A model generated the notes under the pieces. That model ran no database searches, was not told the origin of the DNA, and saw only the letters and a list, made by a program, of their open reading frames with translations. Below are positions 1-9,027 of a stretch of DNA of 64,000 nucleotides, in pieces. The stretch is taken from the NCBI RefSeq assembly GCF_001592205.1, contig NZ_BCWM01000007.1, positions 1 through 64,000 of the forward strand, written 5' to 3'. This DNA is from Brevundimonas vesicularis NBRC 12165 (GTDB lineage Bacteria > Pseudomonadota > Alphaproteobacteria > Caulobacterales > Caulobacteraceae). Numbering within the stretch: position 1 is the first letter of the stretch; each line of letters starts with the position of its first letter. The translations under genes were made by a program, and so were the position numbers.

Positions 1-64
1 TGGCCAAACTCCTGATGGCCCGGGTCCGTCAGCGGAGGGGCGCGATGCTGATCTTTTAAAAACC

Positions 65-138
65 TGGAGCGGGTAGACGGGATCGAACCGACATCCTCAG
101 CTTGGAAGGCTGCTGCACTACCATTGTGCTATACCCGC
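65..138 (-). tRNA. tRNA-Gly (anticodon TCC), CCA encoded
   Basis: Read on the minus strand, the 7-bp acceptor stem GCGGGTA/TACCCGC closes the molecule. The anticodon loop reads CTTCCAA, giving anticodon TCC for glycine. A GGTTCGATCC T-arm is present and the 3' CCA is genome-encoded (positions 67-65) after discriminator T. It lies 81 bp downstream of tRNA-Tyr on the same strand and is probably cotranscribed with it. In many proteobacteria a Tyr-Gly tRNA pair precedes tuf; nothing of tuf is visible in the 64 bases left in the window. Confidence 0.96.
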
Positions 139-219
139 GCGGAGACTGCGGAAGTTCTTTCGGAACGCCGCAGCCGGTTCCTCTCCGTCGTCCTGATCCG
201 TCGCATCCGTCAAGGCGCG

Positions 220-303
220 TGGTGGGGGAAGAAGGACTCGAACCTTCGAAGCTTACGCAGGGGATTTACAGTCCCCCCCCTTTGCCACTCGGGACATTCC
301 CCC
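220..303 (-). tRNA. tRNA-Tyr (anticodon GTA), CCA encoded
   Basis: Minus-strand acceptor stem GGGGGAA/TTCCCCC, anticodon loop CTGTAAA (GTA, tyrosine), a long variable arm as expected for a class II tRNA, a GGTTCGAGTCC T-arm, discriminator A and encoded CCA (222-220). Length 84 nt is normal for tRNA-Tyr. It is first in a Tyr-Gly pair; its promoter must lie in the 304-450 region, divergent from rlmB, but I cannot assign -35/-10 boxes with confidence. Confidence 0.96.
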
Positions 304-452
304 AGCGCGCCTTGTCGAACCGTCGGACCCCTCGTTTCCGCCCATAAAGAAGCGGGACGAAACAAAAGCCTTCGGCTTGTCGCCTCCTCTAGGATAGAGG
401 GGGCGCCCAGACCCGAAAGCCCTTGGGGCTCCAAATCGGAGGGCGTCTTATA

Positions 453-1337
453 GTGTCGTCGAAATCAGAACGCAACGACCGTAAAAGCGGTAAAAAACCC
501 GTCTTCGGAAACCGTCCCGACGGCCCCCGTGACAAGGGCCAAAAGCCCGCTGCGCAAGGGTTTGGCCGGCGCGAGGAAACCCCTCGCCAGCCCCGTTCGC
601 CCGATCGGGGCAAGTCGGACGCCGATAATTTTCTGTGGGGCCGACATCCGGTTTTGGCCGCTCTGGCGAATCCCGCCCGTCGCGGCATGGGTCGTCTGCT
701 GGCCACGGCCGAGCGCGCCGCCGAGATCGAGAACAATGCTCTCGCAAACGGCCACAAGATCGAGGTGGTCGAAATCCAGGCCCTGACCCGGATGCTGCCC
801 CCCGGCGCCGTGCATCAGGGACTGGCCTTCAAGGTCCAACCGCTGGAGGGCGTGTCGCTGGAAGAGCTGGCCGAGCCGGCTGAGGGCGTCATCGTCATGC
901 TGGATCAGCTGACAGACCCCCAGAACGTGGGCGCCATCTTCCGATCGGCCCTGGCCTTCGGCGCGCGGGGGATCATCGTTCAGGACCGGCATGCTCCGGC
1001 CCTCGCCGGCGCCCTGGCCAAGGCGGCCGTCGGCGCCACCGAACGCCTGCCCCACGCCCGCGTCACGAATCTGTCCCGTGCGCTGGAGCGTCTGGCCGAT
1101 CTGGGCTGGCGCGCGGTCGGCCTGGACGGCACGGGCGAACAGACGCTGGAAGAAGCGCTGGATCATCAGCCGACCGTTCTGGTCATGGGGTCCGAAGGCG
1201 ACGGCATCCGTCGTCTGGTCGCCGAACACTGCGACGTCCTGGCCAAGATCCCCATGCCGGGCGGATTCGAGAGCCTGAACGTGTCCAATGCGGCGGCGGT
1301 CGCGCTTTATGAAGCGGCGCGCGCGCAACGCGGCTGA
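453..1337 (+). CDS. rlmB: TrmH/SpoU-family RNA 2'-O-ribose methyltransferase, RlmB-like
   Basis: Predicted SAM-dependent methyltransferase of the SPOUT (TrmH/RlmB) class, probably modifying the 2'-OH of a guanosine in 23S rRNA. A substrate-binding domain starts around residue 58 (FLWGRHPVLAAL). The knotted SpoU domain carries motif 1 NVGAIFRSA near residue 150 and the C-terminal motif SLNVSNAAAVALYEA. I chose GTG 453 because GGAGGG (438-443) sits 9 nt upstream; a TTG at 423 is in frame but lacks this. The first ~50 residues are basic, low-complexity and probably disordered. Length 294 aa is slightly long for the family because of this tail. Substrate identity (23S G2251) is inferred from family. 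Confidence 0.85.
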   Translation: MSSKSERNDRKSGKKPVFGNRPDGPRDKGQKPAAQGFGRREETPRQPRSPDRGKSDADNFLWGRHPVLAALANPARRGMGRLLATAERAAEIENNALANGHKIEVVEIQALTRMLPPGAVHQGLAFKVQPLEGVSLEELAEPAEGVIVMLDQLTDPQNVGAIFRSALAFGARGIIVQDRHAPALAGALAKAAVGATERLPHARVTNLSRALERLADLGWRAVGLDGTGEQTLEEALDHQPTVLVMGSEGDGIRRLVAEHCDVLAKIPMPGGFESLNVSNAAAVALYEAARAQRG

Positions 1338-1368
1338 CAGAACGCCGCACCGAGGCTAAGGAGCGGAA

Positions 1369-2175
1369 ATGGAATTCCTCTCGTCTCCCGAACTCGCCAG
1401 CCAAGCCACGGCCCTGGGCCAGGTCTTGCTGATGGATCTGGTCCTGGCCGGCGACAACGCCGTCGCCGTGGGCCTGGCCGCCGCCGCCCTGCCCCAGGAC
1501 CAGCGCAAGAAGGCCATTCTGATCGGCCTGGCCGCCGCCGTCGTCATGCGAATCGGTTTTGCGCTGATCACCGTGCAGCTTCTGGCTCTGGTCGGCCTGT
1601 TGCTGGCCGGCGGCCTGCTGCTGCTGTGGGTGTGCTGGAAGATGTGGCGCGAACTGCGCGAGCAAGCGACGCACGACCAGGCCGAGGCCGAAAAGGAACT
1701 CGAACTGGCCATGAGCATCGAGCACGGCTCTGGTCCATCGCCCGAGGAACTGGGCCTGAAGCGCAAGAGCTTCGGCGCCGCCCTGCTTCAGATCATGGTC
1801 GCCGACATCACCATGTCGCTGGACAATGTGCTGGCCGTCGCCGGCGCTGCGCACGAACACCCCTGGATCATGGTCTTCGGCCTGGTCCTATCGATCGCCC
1901 TGATGGGCGTCGCCGCCACCTATATCGCCAAGCTGCTGCACCGCTTCAGCTGGATCGGCTACATCGGTCTGGTCGTCGTCCTTTATGTCGCCCTGCACAT
2001 GATCTGGGACGGCGCCCGTCAAGTGGTGGTGCGCACCGGCCATATGGACGAGTTCAACGCCTCGGCCCCCGCCTTCCTTGAGATCGGTCCCGAGGAAGCA
2101 GCCAAACATCTGGGCCAGAAGCGCACCGAGGACAGCCCGACGCCGGCGCCCGCCGAACCGACGGTCGCGCCATGA
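1369..2175 (+). CDS. TerC-family integral membrane protein
   Basis: A 268-aa polytopic membrane protein of the TerC/Alx/YjbE superfamily. Two half-repeats each carry the acidic family motif: DLVLAGDNAVAVG near residue 22 and DITMSLDNVLAVAG near residue 147. About seven hydrophobic segments are visible, with a charged cytoplasmic linker (residues ~95-125) and a proline/alanine-rich C-terminal tail. Some members of the superfamily (e.g. MeeF/MeeY, Alx) export manganese; the substrate here is not established. An AAGGAG ribosome site precedes the ATG. The stop overlaps the start of the rhodanese gene by four bases (ATGA), so the two are translationally coupled. Confidence 0.85.
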   Translation: MEFLSSPELASQATALGQVLLMDLVLAGDNAVAVGLAAAALPQDQRKKAILIGLAAAVVMRIGFALITVQLLALVGLLLAGGLLLLWVCWKMWRELREQATHDQAEAEKELELAMSIEHGSGPSPEELGLKRKSFGAALLQIMVADITMSLDNVLAVAGAAHEHPWIMVFGLVLSIALMGVAATYIAKLLHRFSWIGYIGLVVVLYVALHMIWDGARQVVVRTGHMDEFNASAPAFLEIGPEEAAKHLGQKRTEDSPTPAPAEPTVAP

Positions 2176-2510
2176 CCGTCGCCACGGTCACCGTCGAAGA
2201 GGCCGCCGCCTGGCTGCAGGCGGGCGAAGCGGTGCTGATCGATGTGCGCGAGCCGGACGAGTTCGCCGCCGCCCGCATCGACGGCGCGATCCTGGCCCCG
2301 CTCAGCCAGATGCCCGCCGCCTGGGAGGCGCTGGACCTTCCGGCCGACAAGAAGATCATCGTCCAATGCCTCAAAGGCGGCCGCAGCCACCAGGTCTGCG
2401 CCTTCGTCGGCCCGACCGGTCCCGAGGGCCAGCCGCTGTTCAACCTGACCGGCGGCATCCAGGCCTGGAATGCGGCGGGCCTTCCGGTCGTGTTCGCCGA
2501 ACAGGACTGA
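2172..2510 (+). CDS. Single-domain rhodanese (sulfurtransferase-like)
   Basis: A 112-aa single rhodanese domain. The CH2A-like motif LIDVREPDEF lies at residues 22-31, and the active-site loop with the persulfide-forming cysteine (Cys66 in VQCLKGGRS) at about residues 64-72, followed by the C-terminal GGIQAW motif. No signal peptide is seen, so it is cytoplasmic. Start ATG 2172 lies inside the TerC stop (ATGA). Rhodanese domains transfer sulfane sulfur or bind anions; the physiological acceptor is unknown. Coupling to a TerC protein may mean a shared stress role, which is inference. A strong terminator follows at 2531. Confidence 0.9.
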   Translation: MTVATVTVEEAAAWLQAGEAVLIDVREPDEFAAARIDGAILAPLSQMPAAWEALDLPADKKIIVQCLKGGRSHQVCAFVGPTGPEGQPLFNLTGGIQAWNAAGLPVVFAEQD

Positions 2511-2530
2511 TCAAAGGCCGCACAGACAAA

Positions 2531-2563
2531 AGCCGCGCTCGATCCCGAGCGCGGCTCTTTCTT
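2531..2563. terminator. Bidirectional intrinsic terminator between rhodanese gene and metG
   Basis: An 11-bp perfect stem (AGCCGCGCTCG / CGAGCGCGGCT, 2531-2541 and 2546-2556) with a 4-base loop is followed by TCTTTCTTT on the plus strand and preceded by ACAAAAG, which serves as a U-tract for the minus strand. It separates convergent genes. Confidence 0.85.
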
Positions 2564-2583
2564 TGCAACACACGTGGGGTGGA

Positions 2584-4287
2584 TCAGGCGTCCGCGCCGC
2601 CGAAGCGTTCGGACCATTCCGCGACCTGGGCGTCCTCGATCTTGGCGAACAACACGCCCTGAGCCTCGACCTTGCCGCCGACAGGCAGACGAGTCAGCAG
2701 ATCCTCGTCGGCGCCGGGCCAGCTCAGGTCCTCCACCCCAACCGACGCCGCGATCTTGGGCGCGGTGAAGGGCAGGATCGGCGCGGCCAGACGCGCGAAT
2801 AGGGCGACCAGATTCAGACCCGTGCGCACCCCCACCGCCGCGCGGTCGCGATCGGTCTTCAGCGCCGTCCAGGGCGCCGCGACCTGCAAATACTCGTTGC
2901 CCAGCACCCAGGCGGCGCGAATGGCGACAGCGGCCTTTCTGAACTCCATCGCCTCCAGCTGTTCGGTCGCCTCGGCGACGGCGGTCTTGATGTCGGCCTC
3001 CAGCTGGATTTCGACCGGTCCCGCCTCGCCGCCCTCGGGCACCACGCCGTCGAACTTGGATTCCGCGAATTTGACGATGCGGTTGACGAAATTGCCCAGC
3101 ACATCCGCCAGGTCCTTGTTGGTCGAGGCTTGGAAATCCTCCCACGTGAAGGCCGAATCCGCGTGCTCCGGCCCATAGGCCGTCAGTCGCCAGCGCCAGT
3201 AGTCGGCCGGCAACAGCTCCAGCGCCTGATCCATAAAGACGCCGCGCTTTTGGCTGGTGGAGAACTTGCCGCCGTACCAGTTCAGCCAGTTGAACGCCTT
3301 CAGCTGGTCCACCGTCTTCCACGGCTCGCCCGAGCCGATGATGGTCGCGGGGAAGCTGACGGTGTGGAAGGCGACGTTGTCCTTGCCCATGAACTGGACA
3401 TAGCGAACGTCCTCCGCCCCCTCGTCCAGACGCCACCAGTCACGCCACGATCCGCCCGTCGCCTCGGCCCATTCTTCGGTCGCGGCGATGTACTCGATGG
3501 GGGCGTCGAACCAGACGTAGAAGACCTTGTCCTCCATGCCCGGGCGCGGGAAGCCGTCCTTGGTCACCGGCACGCCCCAGGCCAGGTCGCGGGTGATGCC
3601 CCGGTCGATCAGCCCCTCGTCCAGGTGTTTGTAGGCGATGGACTTGGCCAACTGTTGCCAGCCTGTCTTGCCGTCGACCCAGGCGCGGATCTCGGGCTCG
3701 ATCTTGGTCTGGAGCAGATAGAGGTGACGCGTATCGCGCACCTCCAGATTCTTGGAGCCCGACACCGACGAATAGGGATCGATCAGGTCGGTCGGATCCA
3801 GCAGGCGTCCGCAATTGTCGCACTGGTCGCCGCGCGCGCCGACATGGCCGCAGTGCGGGCAGGTTCCCTCGACATAGCGGTCGGGAAGGAAGCGGGCGTC
3901 GTCGATCGAATAGATCATCCGATCCACCCGCTCCTCGATCAGGCCGTTCTTCTCCAGCGCCTCGGCGAAATGCTGGGTCAGGCGATGGTTCTGCGGGTTC
4001 GACGACCGGCCGAACCAGTCGTAGCTGAGTCCGAACGCCTGACCGGCGGCCTTCTGGATTTCGTGCTGCTCGTCGCAATAGGCTCGCACGTCCTGGCCGG
4101 CGGCGGCGGCGGCCAGTTCGGCCGGGGTGCCGTGTTCGTCGGTGGCGCAGATATAGAGGACCTCATGCCCCTGGGCCCGCTTAAACCGCGCCCAGACGTC
4201 GGCCGGCAACATCGAGCCCGCCAGATTCCCCAGGTGCTTGATGCCATTGATGTAGGGCAGCGCCGAGGTGATGAGGATGCGGGCCAT
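2584..4287 (-). CDS. metG: Methionyl-tRNA synthetase
   Basis: Class I aminoacyl-tRNA synthetase charging tRNA-Met, including the initiator. The HIGH-type motif is HLGN at residues 18-21, following the ALPYING motif. A four-cysteine zinc knuckle (CPHCG...CDNCG) lies near residues 140-160. The KMSKS equivalent is KFSTSQKRG near residue 345. The anticodon-binding helical domain fills the C-terminus (the motif AAPWTALK is visible). Length 567 aa without the dimerising C-terminal tRNA-binding domain is normal for alphaproteobacteria. It is the last gene of a minus-strand run with MATE and DUF1489. Confidence 0.97.
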   Translation of the reverse strand: MARILITSALPYINGIKHLGNLAGSMLPADVWARFKRAQGHEVLYICATDEHGTPAELAAAAAGQDVRAYCDEQHEIQKAAGQAFGLSYDWFGRSSNPQNHRLTQHFAEALEKNGLIEERVDRMIYSIDDARFLPDRYVEGTCPHCGHVGARGDQCDNCGRLLDPTDLIDPYSSVSGSKNLEVRDTRHLYLLQTKIEPEIRAWVDGKTGWQQLAKSIAYKHLDEGLIDRGITRDLAWGVPVTKDGFPRPGMEDKVFYVWFDAPIEYIAATEEWAEATGGSWRDWWRLDEGAEDVRYVQFMGKDNVAFHTVSFPATIIGSGEPWKTVDQLKAFNWLNWYGGKFSTSQKRGVFMDQALELLPADYWRWRLTAYGPEHADSAFTWEDFQASTNKDLADVLGNFVNRIVKFAESKFDGVVPEGGEAGPVEIQLEADIKTAVAEATEQLEAMEFRKAAVAIRAAWVLGNEYLQVAAPWTALKTDRDRAAVGVRTGLNLVALFARLAAPILPFTAPKIAASVGVEDLSWPGADEDLLTRLPVGGKVEAQGVLFAKIEDAQVAEWSERFGGADA

Positions 4288-4341
4288 GATCGTCCAGGTG
4301 TTCGGGGAAGCGCAGGGATATAGAGCGGCGGCGCGGTTTCC

Positions 4342-5688
4342 TCAAACGCCTTGCGGCAGACGGCGCGCAATACGGATGAAACGCCCGGTCAGCAGGGTCG
4401 AGGACGCCAGGCTGGCGATCACCACCGCCCAGACCAGGCCGTTGACGCCCATTTGGTGCGCCAGCACCCAGCCCAGCGGCATCATCACCGCGCCGTAGGC
4501 GGCGAAATGCATGATGGTGGGCCACCAGACGTCGCCCGCCGCGCGGTTGGCCTGGGCCGCAACGACCTGAATGCCGTCCGCCACAAAGAACAGCGTCGCC
4601 AGCACCAGGGCCGGCGCGGCGATGGCCAGCAGGGCTGGATCTCGATTATAGGCGCCGACGATCAGGTGGGCGCTGGGCCAGACCAGAAGGGCGACCACCA
4701 ATGTCAGGGCCGTCACGACGCCCAGCCCCACCAGACCGGCGCGCAAGACCCCTCGCCCGTCGCCGGCGCCGTAGCTGCGGCCCACCAGCACCGCCGTCGC
4801 CGACGACAGCCCCATCGGCAGCATGAAGACGATGGCCGAGACGTTGAGCACCACCGCCCAGGCCGCCGTCTCCGCCGTGCCGATTTGACCGGCGAAGAAG
4901 GTGAAGCCCGAGAAGGCCCCGACCTCGATGAAGTAGGAGGCGCCGGCGCCCAGGCCGACCTTGACCTGTTCGCGCGCGGCCTCGGGATCGCGCTCGGGCT
5001 TGTCGAAGATGCCCAGCGCCCGCGCCTCGGGTAGACGCAGGATGTAGATCACCAGGAAGATCGCCAGCGCCGCCCGCGCCCCGAAGGTCGCCCAGGCCGA
5101 GGCGAAGGCGCCGTCGAAGCCGAAGCCGAGCAGGTCCGGCACCAGTACGATGTTCAGCGCCAGATTGACCCCGTTCGCCACCCACATGGCCACCATGCCG
5201 GGCTTGGGCCGGCCCAAAGCCTCCAGGAAGAACTGGCCCGTCACCGAGATCAGATAGAAGGGCATGGACAGGGCGAAGACGACCAGGGCAGGCCCGGCGC
5301 CCTCCGCCAGACCATCCTCCAGCCCCAGCTTGCCCAGTCCCCACGGGCCAATGGCGATCAGGGCGATCATCGACACCACGCCGATCTGCAACGAATAGGT
5401 CAGGCCGCGACGCAGCACTGAGCCGACAGCGTGCCGACGCCCCTCGCCCAGCATCCGCGCCGTCATCACCTGCACGCCCAGCATCAGGCCGACCGCCGTC
5501 GTCACCACGATCGACGTCGGCGCCCAGGCCAGAGAATGGAACGCCAGTTCCTGGCTGGAATAGTTGCCCACCACGATGGCGTCGGTCAGCCCCATGGTCA
5601 TGATGCCGATGCGCGCCAGGATCACCGGCCATGCCAGGTTCAGCAGGTCGCGGAAGGCGGTACGGGTCTGGAGGCTGAGCGCGATCAT
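4342..5688 (-). CDS. MATE-family multidrug/Na+ antiporter-type efflux protein
   Basis: A polytopic inner-membrane protein of about 448 aa with roughly twelve hydrophobic helices arranged as two MatE halves, typical of NorM/DinF-type exporters that expel cationic drugs or metabolites using Na+ or H+ gradients. Family-like segments include LAWPVILARIGIMTMG near the N-terminus, LEALGRPKPGM in the first half and GRSYGAGD in the second. I preferred ATG 5688, just before the first conserved segment, over an in-frame TTG at 5733. The gene lies 54 bp upstream of metG on the same strand. Substrate unknown. Confidence 0.85.
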   Translation of the reverse strand: MIALSLQTRTAFRDLLNLAWPVILARIGIMTMGLTDAIVVGNYSSQELAFHSLAWAPTSIVVTTAVGLMLGVQVMTARMLGEGRRHAVGSVLRRGLTYSLQIGVVSMIALIAIGPWGLGKLGLEDGLAEGAGPALVVFALSMPFYLISVTGQFFLEALGRPKPGMVAMWVANGVNLALNIVLVPDLLGFGFDGAFASAWATFGARAALAIFLVIYILRLPEARALGIFDKPERDPEAAREQVKVGLGAGASYFIEVGAFSGFTFFAGQIGTAETAAWAVVLNVSAIVFMLPMGLSSATAVLVGRSYGAGDGRGVLRAGLVGLGVVTALTLVVALLVWPSAHLIVGAYNRDPALLAIAAPALVLATLFFVADGIQVVAAQANRAAGDVWWPTIMHFAAYGAVMMPLGWVLAHQMGVNGLVWAVVIASLASSTLLTGRFIRIARRLPQGV

Positions 5689-5751
5689 CGGACGCGGCAC
5701 AGGCCACGCTGACCCGCCGGGGTCAACTCCCAAAACGTTGAGGGCTTGGCC

Positions 5752-6150
5752 TTACCAGGCGCCCAGTTCGCGAAGCTGACGCACTAGTTCTTCCGGAGCC
5801 TCGCCGGCGTCGAGGTCGGTCAGATCGACCGGCGCATCCTTGGGCTCGAAATATCGCCAGCCCTGGAAGGGTCGCCGGGCCATGGGCGCGGTGCGGATGA
5901 CCTTGGGTTCGAGCGTGATCTCACAGCGGCTCTGCTTGCCCTCGCCCAAGGTTGTGATGTCCAGCACCGGTTGGCGACAGACGATCGTCCCCTTCACCAC
6001 CCAATAGAGCGAGCCGCCGTCCTCGATCTCGGTCGCCCGTTTCGGCGTCATGCGTGTGTGGACGACGAGCGCCCCGCCCCGGGCGGCGCGGGCCTCCAGC
6101 CATTCGACGTCCGGCACCCCGACGCCCAGCTTGATCATGTGAAGCGGCAT
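5752..6150 (-). CDS. DUF1489 family protein
   Basis: A 132-aa protein matching the alphaproteobacterial DUF1489 family: start MPLHMIKLGVG, central HTRMTPKR, then GSLYWVVKG and a RRPFQGWRYFE segment near the C-terminus. Function unknown; the conserved basic/aromatic patches suggest a nucleic-acid or ligand contact, but nothing more can be said. I chose ATG 6150 because the family starts MPLH; a GTG three codons upstream (6159) with AGGGGC close by is an alternative. Its promoter lies in the 6151-6254 intergenic region shared with the divergent monooxygenase-like gene. Confidence 0.8.
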   Translation of the reverse strand: MPLHMIKLGVGVPDVEWLEARAARGGALVVHTRMTPKRATEIEDGGSLYWVVKGTIVCRQPVLDITTLGEGKQSRCEITLEPKVIRTAPMARRPFQGWRYFEPKDAPVDLTDLDAGEAPEELVRQLRELGAW

Positions 6151-6254
6151 GGCGCCCACGTAGTGCCCCTTAGGCGCATTGGCCAGATTCTTAATCTAAA
6201 GGGGCTAGCTATGATCGCGCGCCGCTCAGCTCGCCCAGCGCGTTTAGGACCAGT

Positions 6255-6545
6255 ATGTACGGATTGATTACCCGCCTGACGGCCCATGCCGGCCGCCGCG
6301 ACGAACTGGGCCTCTGCCTGCTGGATCCCAATGTGAAGCGACCGGGCTGCCACAGCTATGTGCTGGCGCAGGATCCGAAAGACGCCGACGCCCTGTGGGT
6401 CACCGAGGTGTGGATGAGCAAGGCGACGCACGACGCCTGGTCGGCCAGCATCCGCGAGACAGGCGTCATGCGACCCGCCTTGGCTCTGATCGCCACCTTT
6501 GGCGACACCGTCTTCACCCGCCCCATCGGCGGCGTGGGGCTTTAG
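6255..6545 (+). CDS. Small ABM-fold (quinol monooxygenase-like) protein
   Basis: A 96-aa protein with the ferredoxin-like antibiotic-biosynthesis monooxygenase fold: MYGLITRLTAHAGRRDEL at the start, PGCHSYVLAQDP in the first strand pair, then the family-typical WVTEVWMSKATHDAW (similar to YgiN and related proteins). Members oxidise quinols or bind small aromatic substrates, or act as dimeric non-enzymatic proteins. No cofactor motif is needed in this family. TAGGA lies just upstream of the ATG. The 3' end overlaps that of the next minus-strand gene by four bases. Substrate unknown. Confidence 0.78.
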   Translation: MYGLITRLTAHAGRRDELGLCLLDPNVKRPGCHSYVLAQDPKDADALWVTEVWMSKATHDAWSASIRETGVMRPALALIATFGDTVFTRPIGGVGL

Positions 6546-6937
6546 TCTTCTGACTTCTCTACAGCGGCAGCCGCATCGCTGAGCGCAAGCTGAGCGAACC
6601 CCATTGAGGCCATAAGGACTTCTAGGCTGCACCGCACGCCGTGATCCTCGACCATCTTGACCCTTTCAGCGTCCGAAAGACCCGATCGATAGGCCACCAG
6701 CACCCGGTCCCATCGGGTCACATTTCCACGCCCCGCAAGCTTGCCCATATAAAAGGTGACATTGGAGACGGTGGCGACGTTCTGCGCCTCATCGACGCCG
6801 GCGGTCTCCATCGCCACCACGACGCACTGCATATCCGCAAGGTCCGCGCCTTCAACCCGAACTGTCTGCATCTTGGGCTCGCTCGCCAGGCTCGCCAGCA
6901 GCGCCAGAGCCAAAAGTCCCCCCAATCCCACGATCAC
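6542..6937 (-). CDS. Hypothetical exported or membrane-anchored protein
   Basis: A 131-aa protein starting with a hydrophobic stretch (GLGGLLALALLASLA, residues 4-18) that could be a signal peptide or membrane anchor, followed by a soluble domain with two cysteines (about residues 38 and 102). I do not recognise the family. GTG 6937 overlaps the stop of the upstream carboxylase gene by four bases (GTGA), so it is probably translated by coupling. This position suggests cotranscription with leucine catabolism but gives no function. Confidence 0.55.
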   Translation of the reverse strand: MIVGLGGLLALALLASLASEPKMQTVRVEGADLADMQCVVVAMETAGVDEAQNVATVSNVTFYMGKLAGRGNVTRWDRVLVAYRSGLSDAERVKMVEDHGVRCSLEVLMASMGFAQLALSDAAAAVEKSED

Positions 6938-8940
6938 GCCTCGCCCTTGATGCGCGCCAGTTCGAAGCCGTCCACGACCTGATCCCCGACCAAGGCGGTC
7001 ACGCTTTCCACCACGCCGTCGAACGGCGCCGTCAGGGCGTGCTCCATCTTCATGGCTTCAAGCACCACGACCGGCTGGCCCTTGGCGACGACATCACCGA
7101 CCTTGGCAGGCGTGGCGACGATCTTGCCCGGCATGGGTGCCAGAAGGGAACCGTCGGCAATCACAGTAGCGCCCTGTCCGCTGGCGCGGAACCAACCAAT
7201 TTTGAAAGCTTCACCGTTGCGGAAGACTAGCTCCGGCGTATCCGCATTGCGGAAGCGAACTTGCGAGTCCCGACCATCGACGTCGATACGGCTCCTTATG
7301 TCGCGAAGACTGCTACCAGGATGAACCTCAACGACGAAGTCATCGTTTCTGATGGACACGTCGAAACCATACGCGTCTCGCGGTTTCAGCCTCGCAGCGG
7401 ACTGCTCTCCGTTTATCGAAACAACGGCGCATGCGGCGCCCGATGCGTTCAACCGAAAGCCGAACAAACCGTCTCCGTTCGAACTCCATGGTGAGGGCTG
7501 GCCGGAAGAATGCCCGGCCCATCGTGCGTGTGATGCGAGAAGGCCAGCGACGGCGGCCGCCAGCGAAGGTCTATCGGCCTGACCGGATAACGCCCCTTCC
7601 TCCGCCGCGATGAAGCCCGTGTCCACGTCTCCCGCGACGAAGCGCGGATGCTCCAGACAGCGTTTCAGGAAGCCGGCGTTGGCCTTGACCGGCCAGACCT
7701 CGACCTCGCCCGCCGCCTCGGCCAGCCGCGCCGCCGCCGCCTCGCGCGTGTCCTCGTGCACGATCAGCTTGGCGATCATCGGATCATAGAACTGGCTGAC
7801 CTCGCCGCCCTGCTCCACGCCGGTATCGACGCGGATCCCGTCCGGCATGACAAAATGCTCCAGCTTGCCGATGGAGGGCAGGAAGCCGTTGGCCGGATCC
7901 TCGGCATACAGCCGCGCCTCCATGGCCCAGCCGTTCAGCTGGATCTGATCCTGCTTCAGGGGGATCCGCTCACCCGCCGCGACGCGGAACTGCCATTCGA
8001 CCAGATCGACGCCCGTCACGCTCTCGGTCACGGGATGCTCGACTTGCAGCCGGGTGTTCATCTCCATGAACCAGACGCCGTCCGCCTTCAGCCCGTCCGA
8101 GGCGTCGGCGATGAACTCGATGGTCCCGGCCCCGACGTAGTTGACCGCCCGGGCCGCCTTGATCGCAGCCCCGGTCACGGCGGCGCGCACGGCCTCGCTC
8201 ATGCCCGGCGCGGGCGCCTCTTCGATCACCTTCTGGTGGCGGCGTTGCAGCGAACAGTCACGCTCATAAAGGTGGACGACCTCGCCGTGCTTGTCGCCGA
8301 ACACCTGCACCTCGATGTGACGTGGGCGGGTGATGTAGCGTTCAATCAGAACCCGGTCGTCGCCGAAGGCCGCAGCCCCCTCGCGCTTGGCGCTGGCCAG
8401 ACCGGCGGCGAAATCGGCCGGATCATCGACCCGTTTCATCCCCTTGCCGCCGCCGCCCGCGACCGCCTTGATCAGCACCGGATAGCCGATCCGCGCCGCC
8501 TCGGCCGTCAGGGTTTCCTCCGACTGATCGGCGCCCTGATAGCCCGGCGTCACCGGCACCCCGGCCTGGATCATCAGCTCCTTGGCCGCGTCCTTCAGGC
8601 CCATGGCGCGAATTGAGGACGGGTCCGGCCCGATCCAGATCAGGCCCGCCGCCGCGACGGCCTCGGCGAAGTCGGCGTTCTCGCTCAGGAAGCCATATCC
8701 GGGGTGGATCGCCTCGGCCCCCGTCGCCTTGGCCGCCGCCAGCACCTTGGCGCCGTCCAGATAGCTTTCGCGCGCGGCCGCCGGGCCGATCAGCACCGCC
8801 TCGTCGGCCTCGCGCACATGCAGCGCGTTGGCATCCGCCTCGGAATAGACGGCGATGGTGCGAATCCCCATCCGCTTGGCGGTGCGGAAGACACGGCAGG
8901 CGATTTCGCCGCGATTGGCGACAAGGACGGACTTGAACAT
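6934..8940 (-). CDS. mccA: Methylcrotonyl-CoA carboxylase-type alpha subunit (biotin carboxylase + biotin carrier)
   Basis: Biotin-dependent acyl-CoA carboxylase alpha chain, 668 aa. The biotin carboxylase domain (residues 1 to ~445) starts VLVANRGEIACRV and contains the ATP-grasp loop GGGGKGMK (about 162-169) and the catalytic EMNTRLQVEH motif near 290. A variable linker region follows, then a biotinyl domain with EAMKMEHA, Lys631 being the biotinylation site. With the beta subunit at 10625-12217 and the enoyl-CoA hydratase between them, methylcrotonyl-CoA (leucine catabolism) is the likeliest substrate; propionyl- or geranyl-CoA carboxylase is the alternative. The linker (about 7190-7500) looks less GC-rich than the rest of the gene. 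Confidence 0.85.
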   Translation of the reverse strand: MFKSVLVANRGEIACRVFRTAKRMGIRTIAVYSEADANALHVREADEAVLIGPAAARESYLDGAKVLAAAKATGAEAIHPGYGFLSENADFAEAVAAAGLIWIGPDPSSIRAMGLKDAAKELMIQAGVPVTPGYQGADQSEETLTAEAARIGYPVLIKAVAGGGGKGMKRVDDPADFAAGLASAKREGAAAFGDDRVLIERYITRPRHIEVQVFGDKHGEVVHLYERDCSLQRRHQKVIEEAPAPGMSEAVRAAVTGAAIKAARAVNYVGAGTIEFIADASDGLKADGVWFMEMNTRLQVEHPVTESVTGVDLVEWQFRVAAGERIPLKQDQIQLNGWAMEARLYAEDPANGFLPSIGKLEHFVMPDGIRVDTGVEQGGEVSQFYDPMIAKLIVHEDTREAAAARLAEAAGEVEVWPVKANAGFLKRCLEHPRFVAGDVDTGFIAAEEGALSGQADRPSLAAAVAGLLASHARWAGHSSGQPSPWSSNGDGLFGFRLNASGAACAVVSINGEQSAARLKPRDAYGFDVSIRNDDFVVEVHPGSSLRDIRSRIDVDGRDSQVRFRNADTPELVFRNGEAFKIGWFRASGQGATVIADGSLLAPMPGKIVATPAKVGDVVAKGQPVVVLEAMKMEHALTAPFDGVVESVTALVGDQVVDGFELARIKGEA

Positions 8941-9027
8941 GAAGCGGTCTTAGCCGGATCGTGCGCATCAGGCGAGAGGCAGAGCACGACCCTTCTCACG
9001 CGACGCGGCAGGCGTTAAGCCCCTCCG

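Noticed and set aside
386..400. CCTCTAGGATAGAGG palindrome upstream of rlmB
   Set aside because: A 6-bp stem in a short divergent region; too weak to call an operator or terminator without comparative data.
2054..3436. Long minus-strand frame overlapping metG and the TerC/rhodanese genes
   Set aside because: It is in a different frame from metG, rich in Gly/Arg, and runs antisense to two well supported genes.
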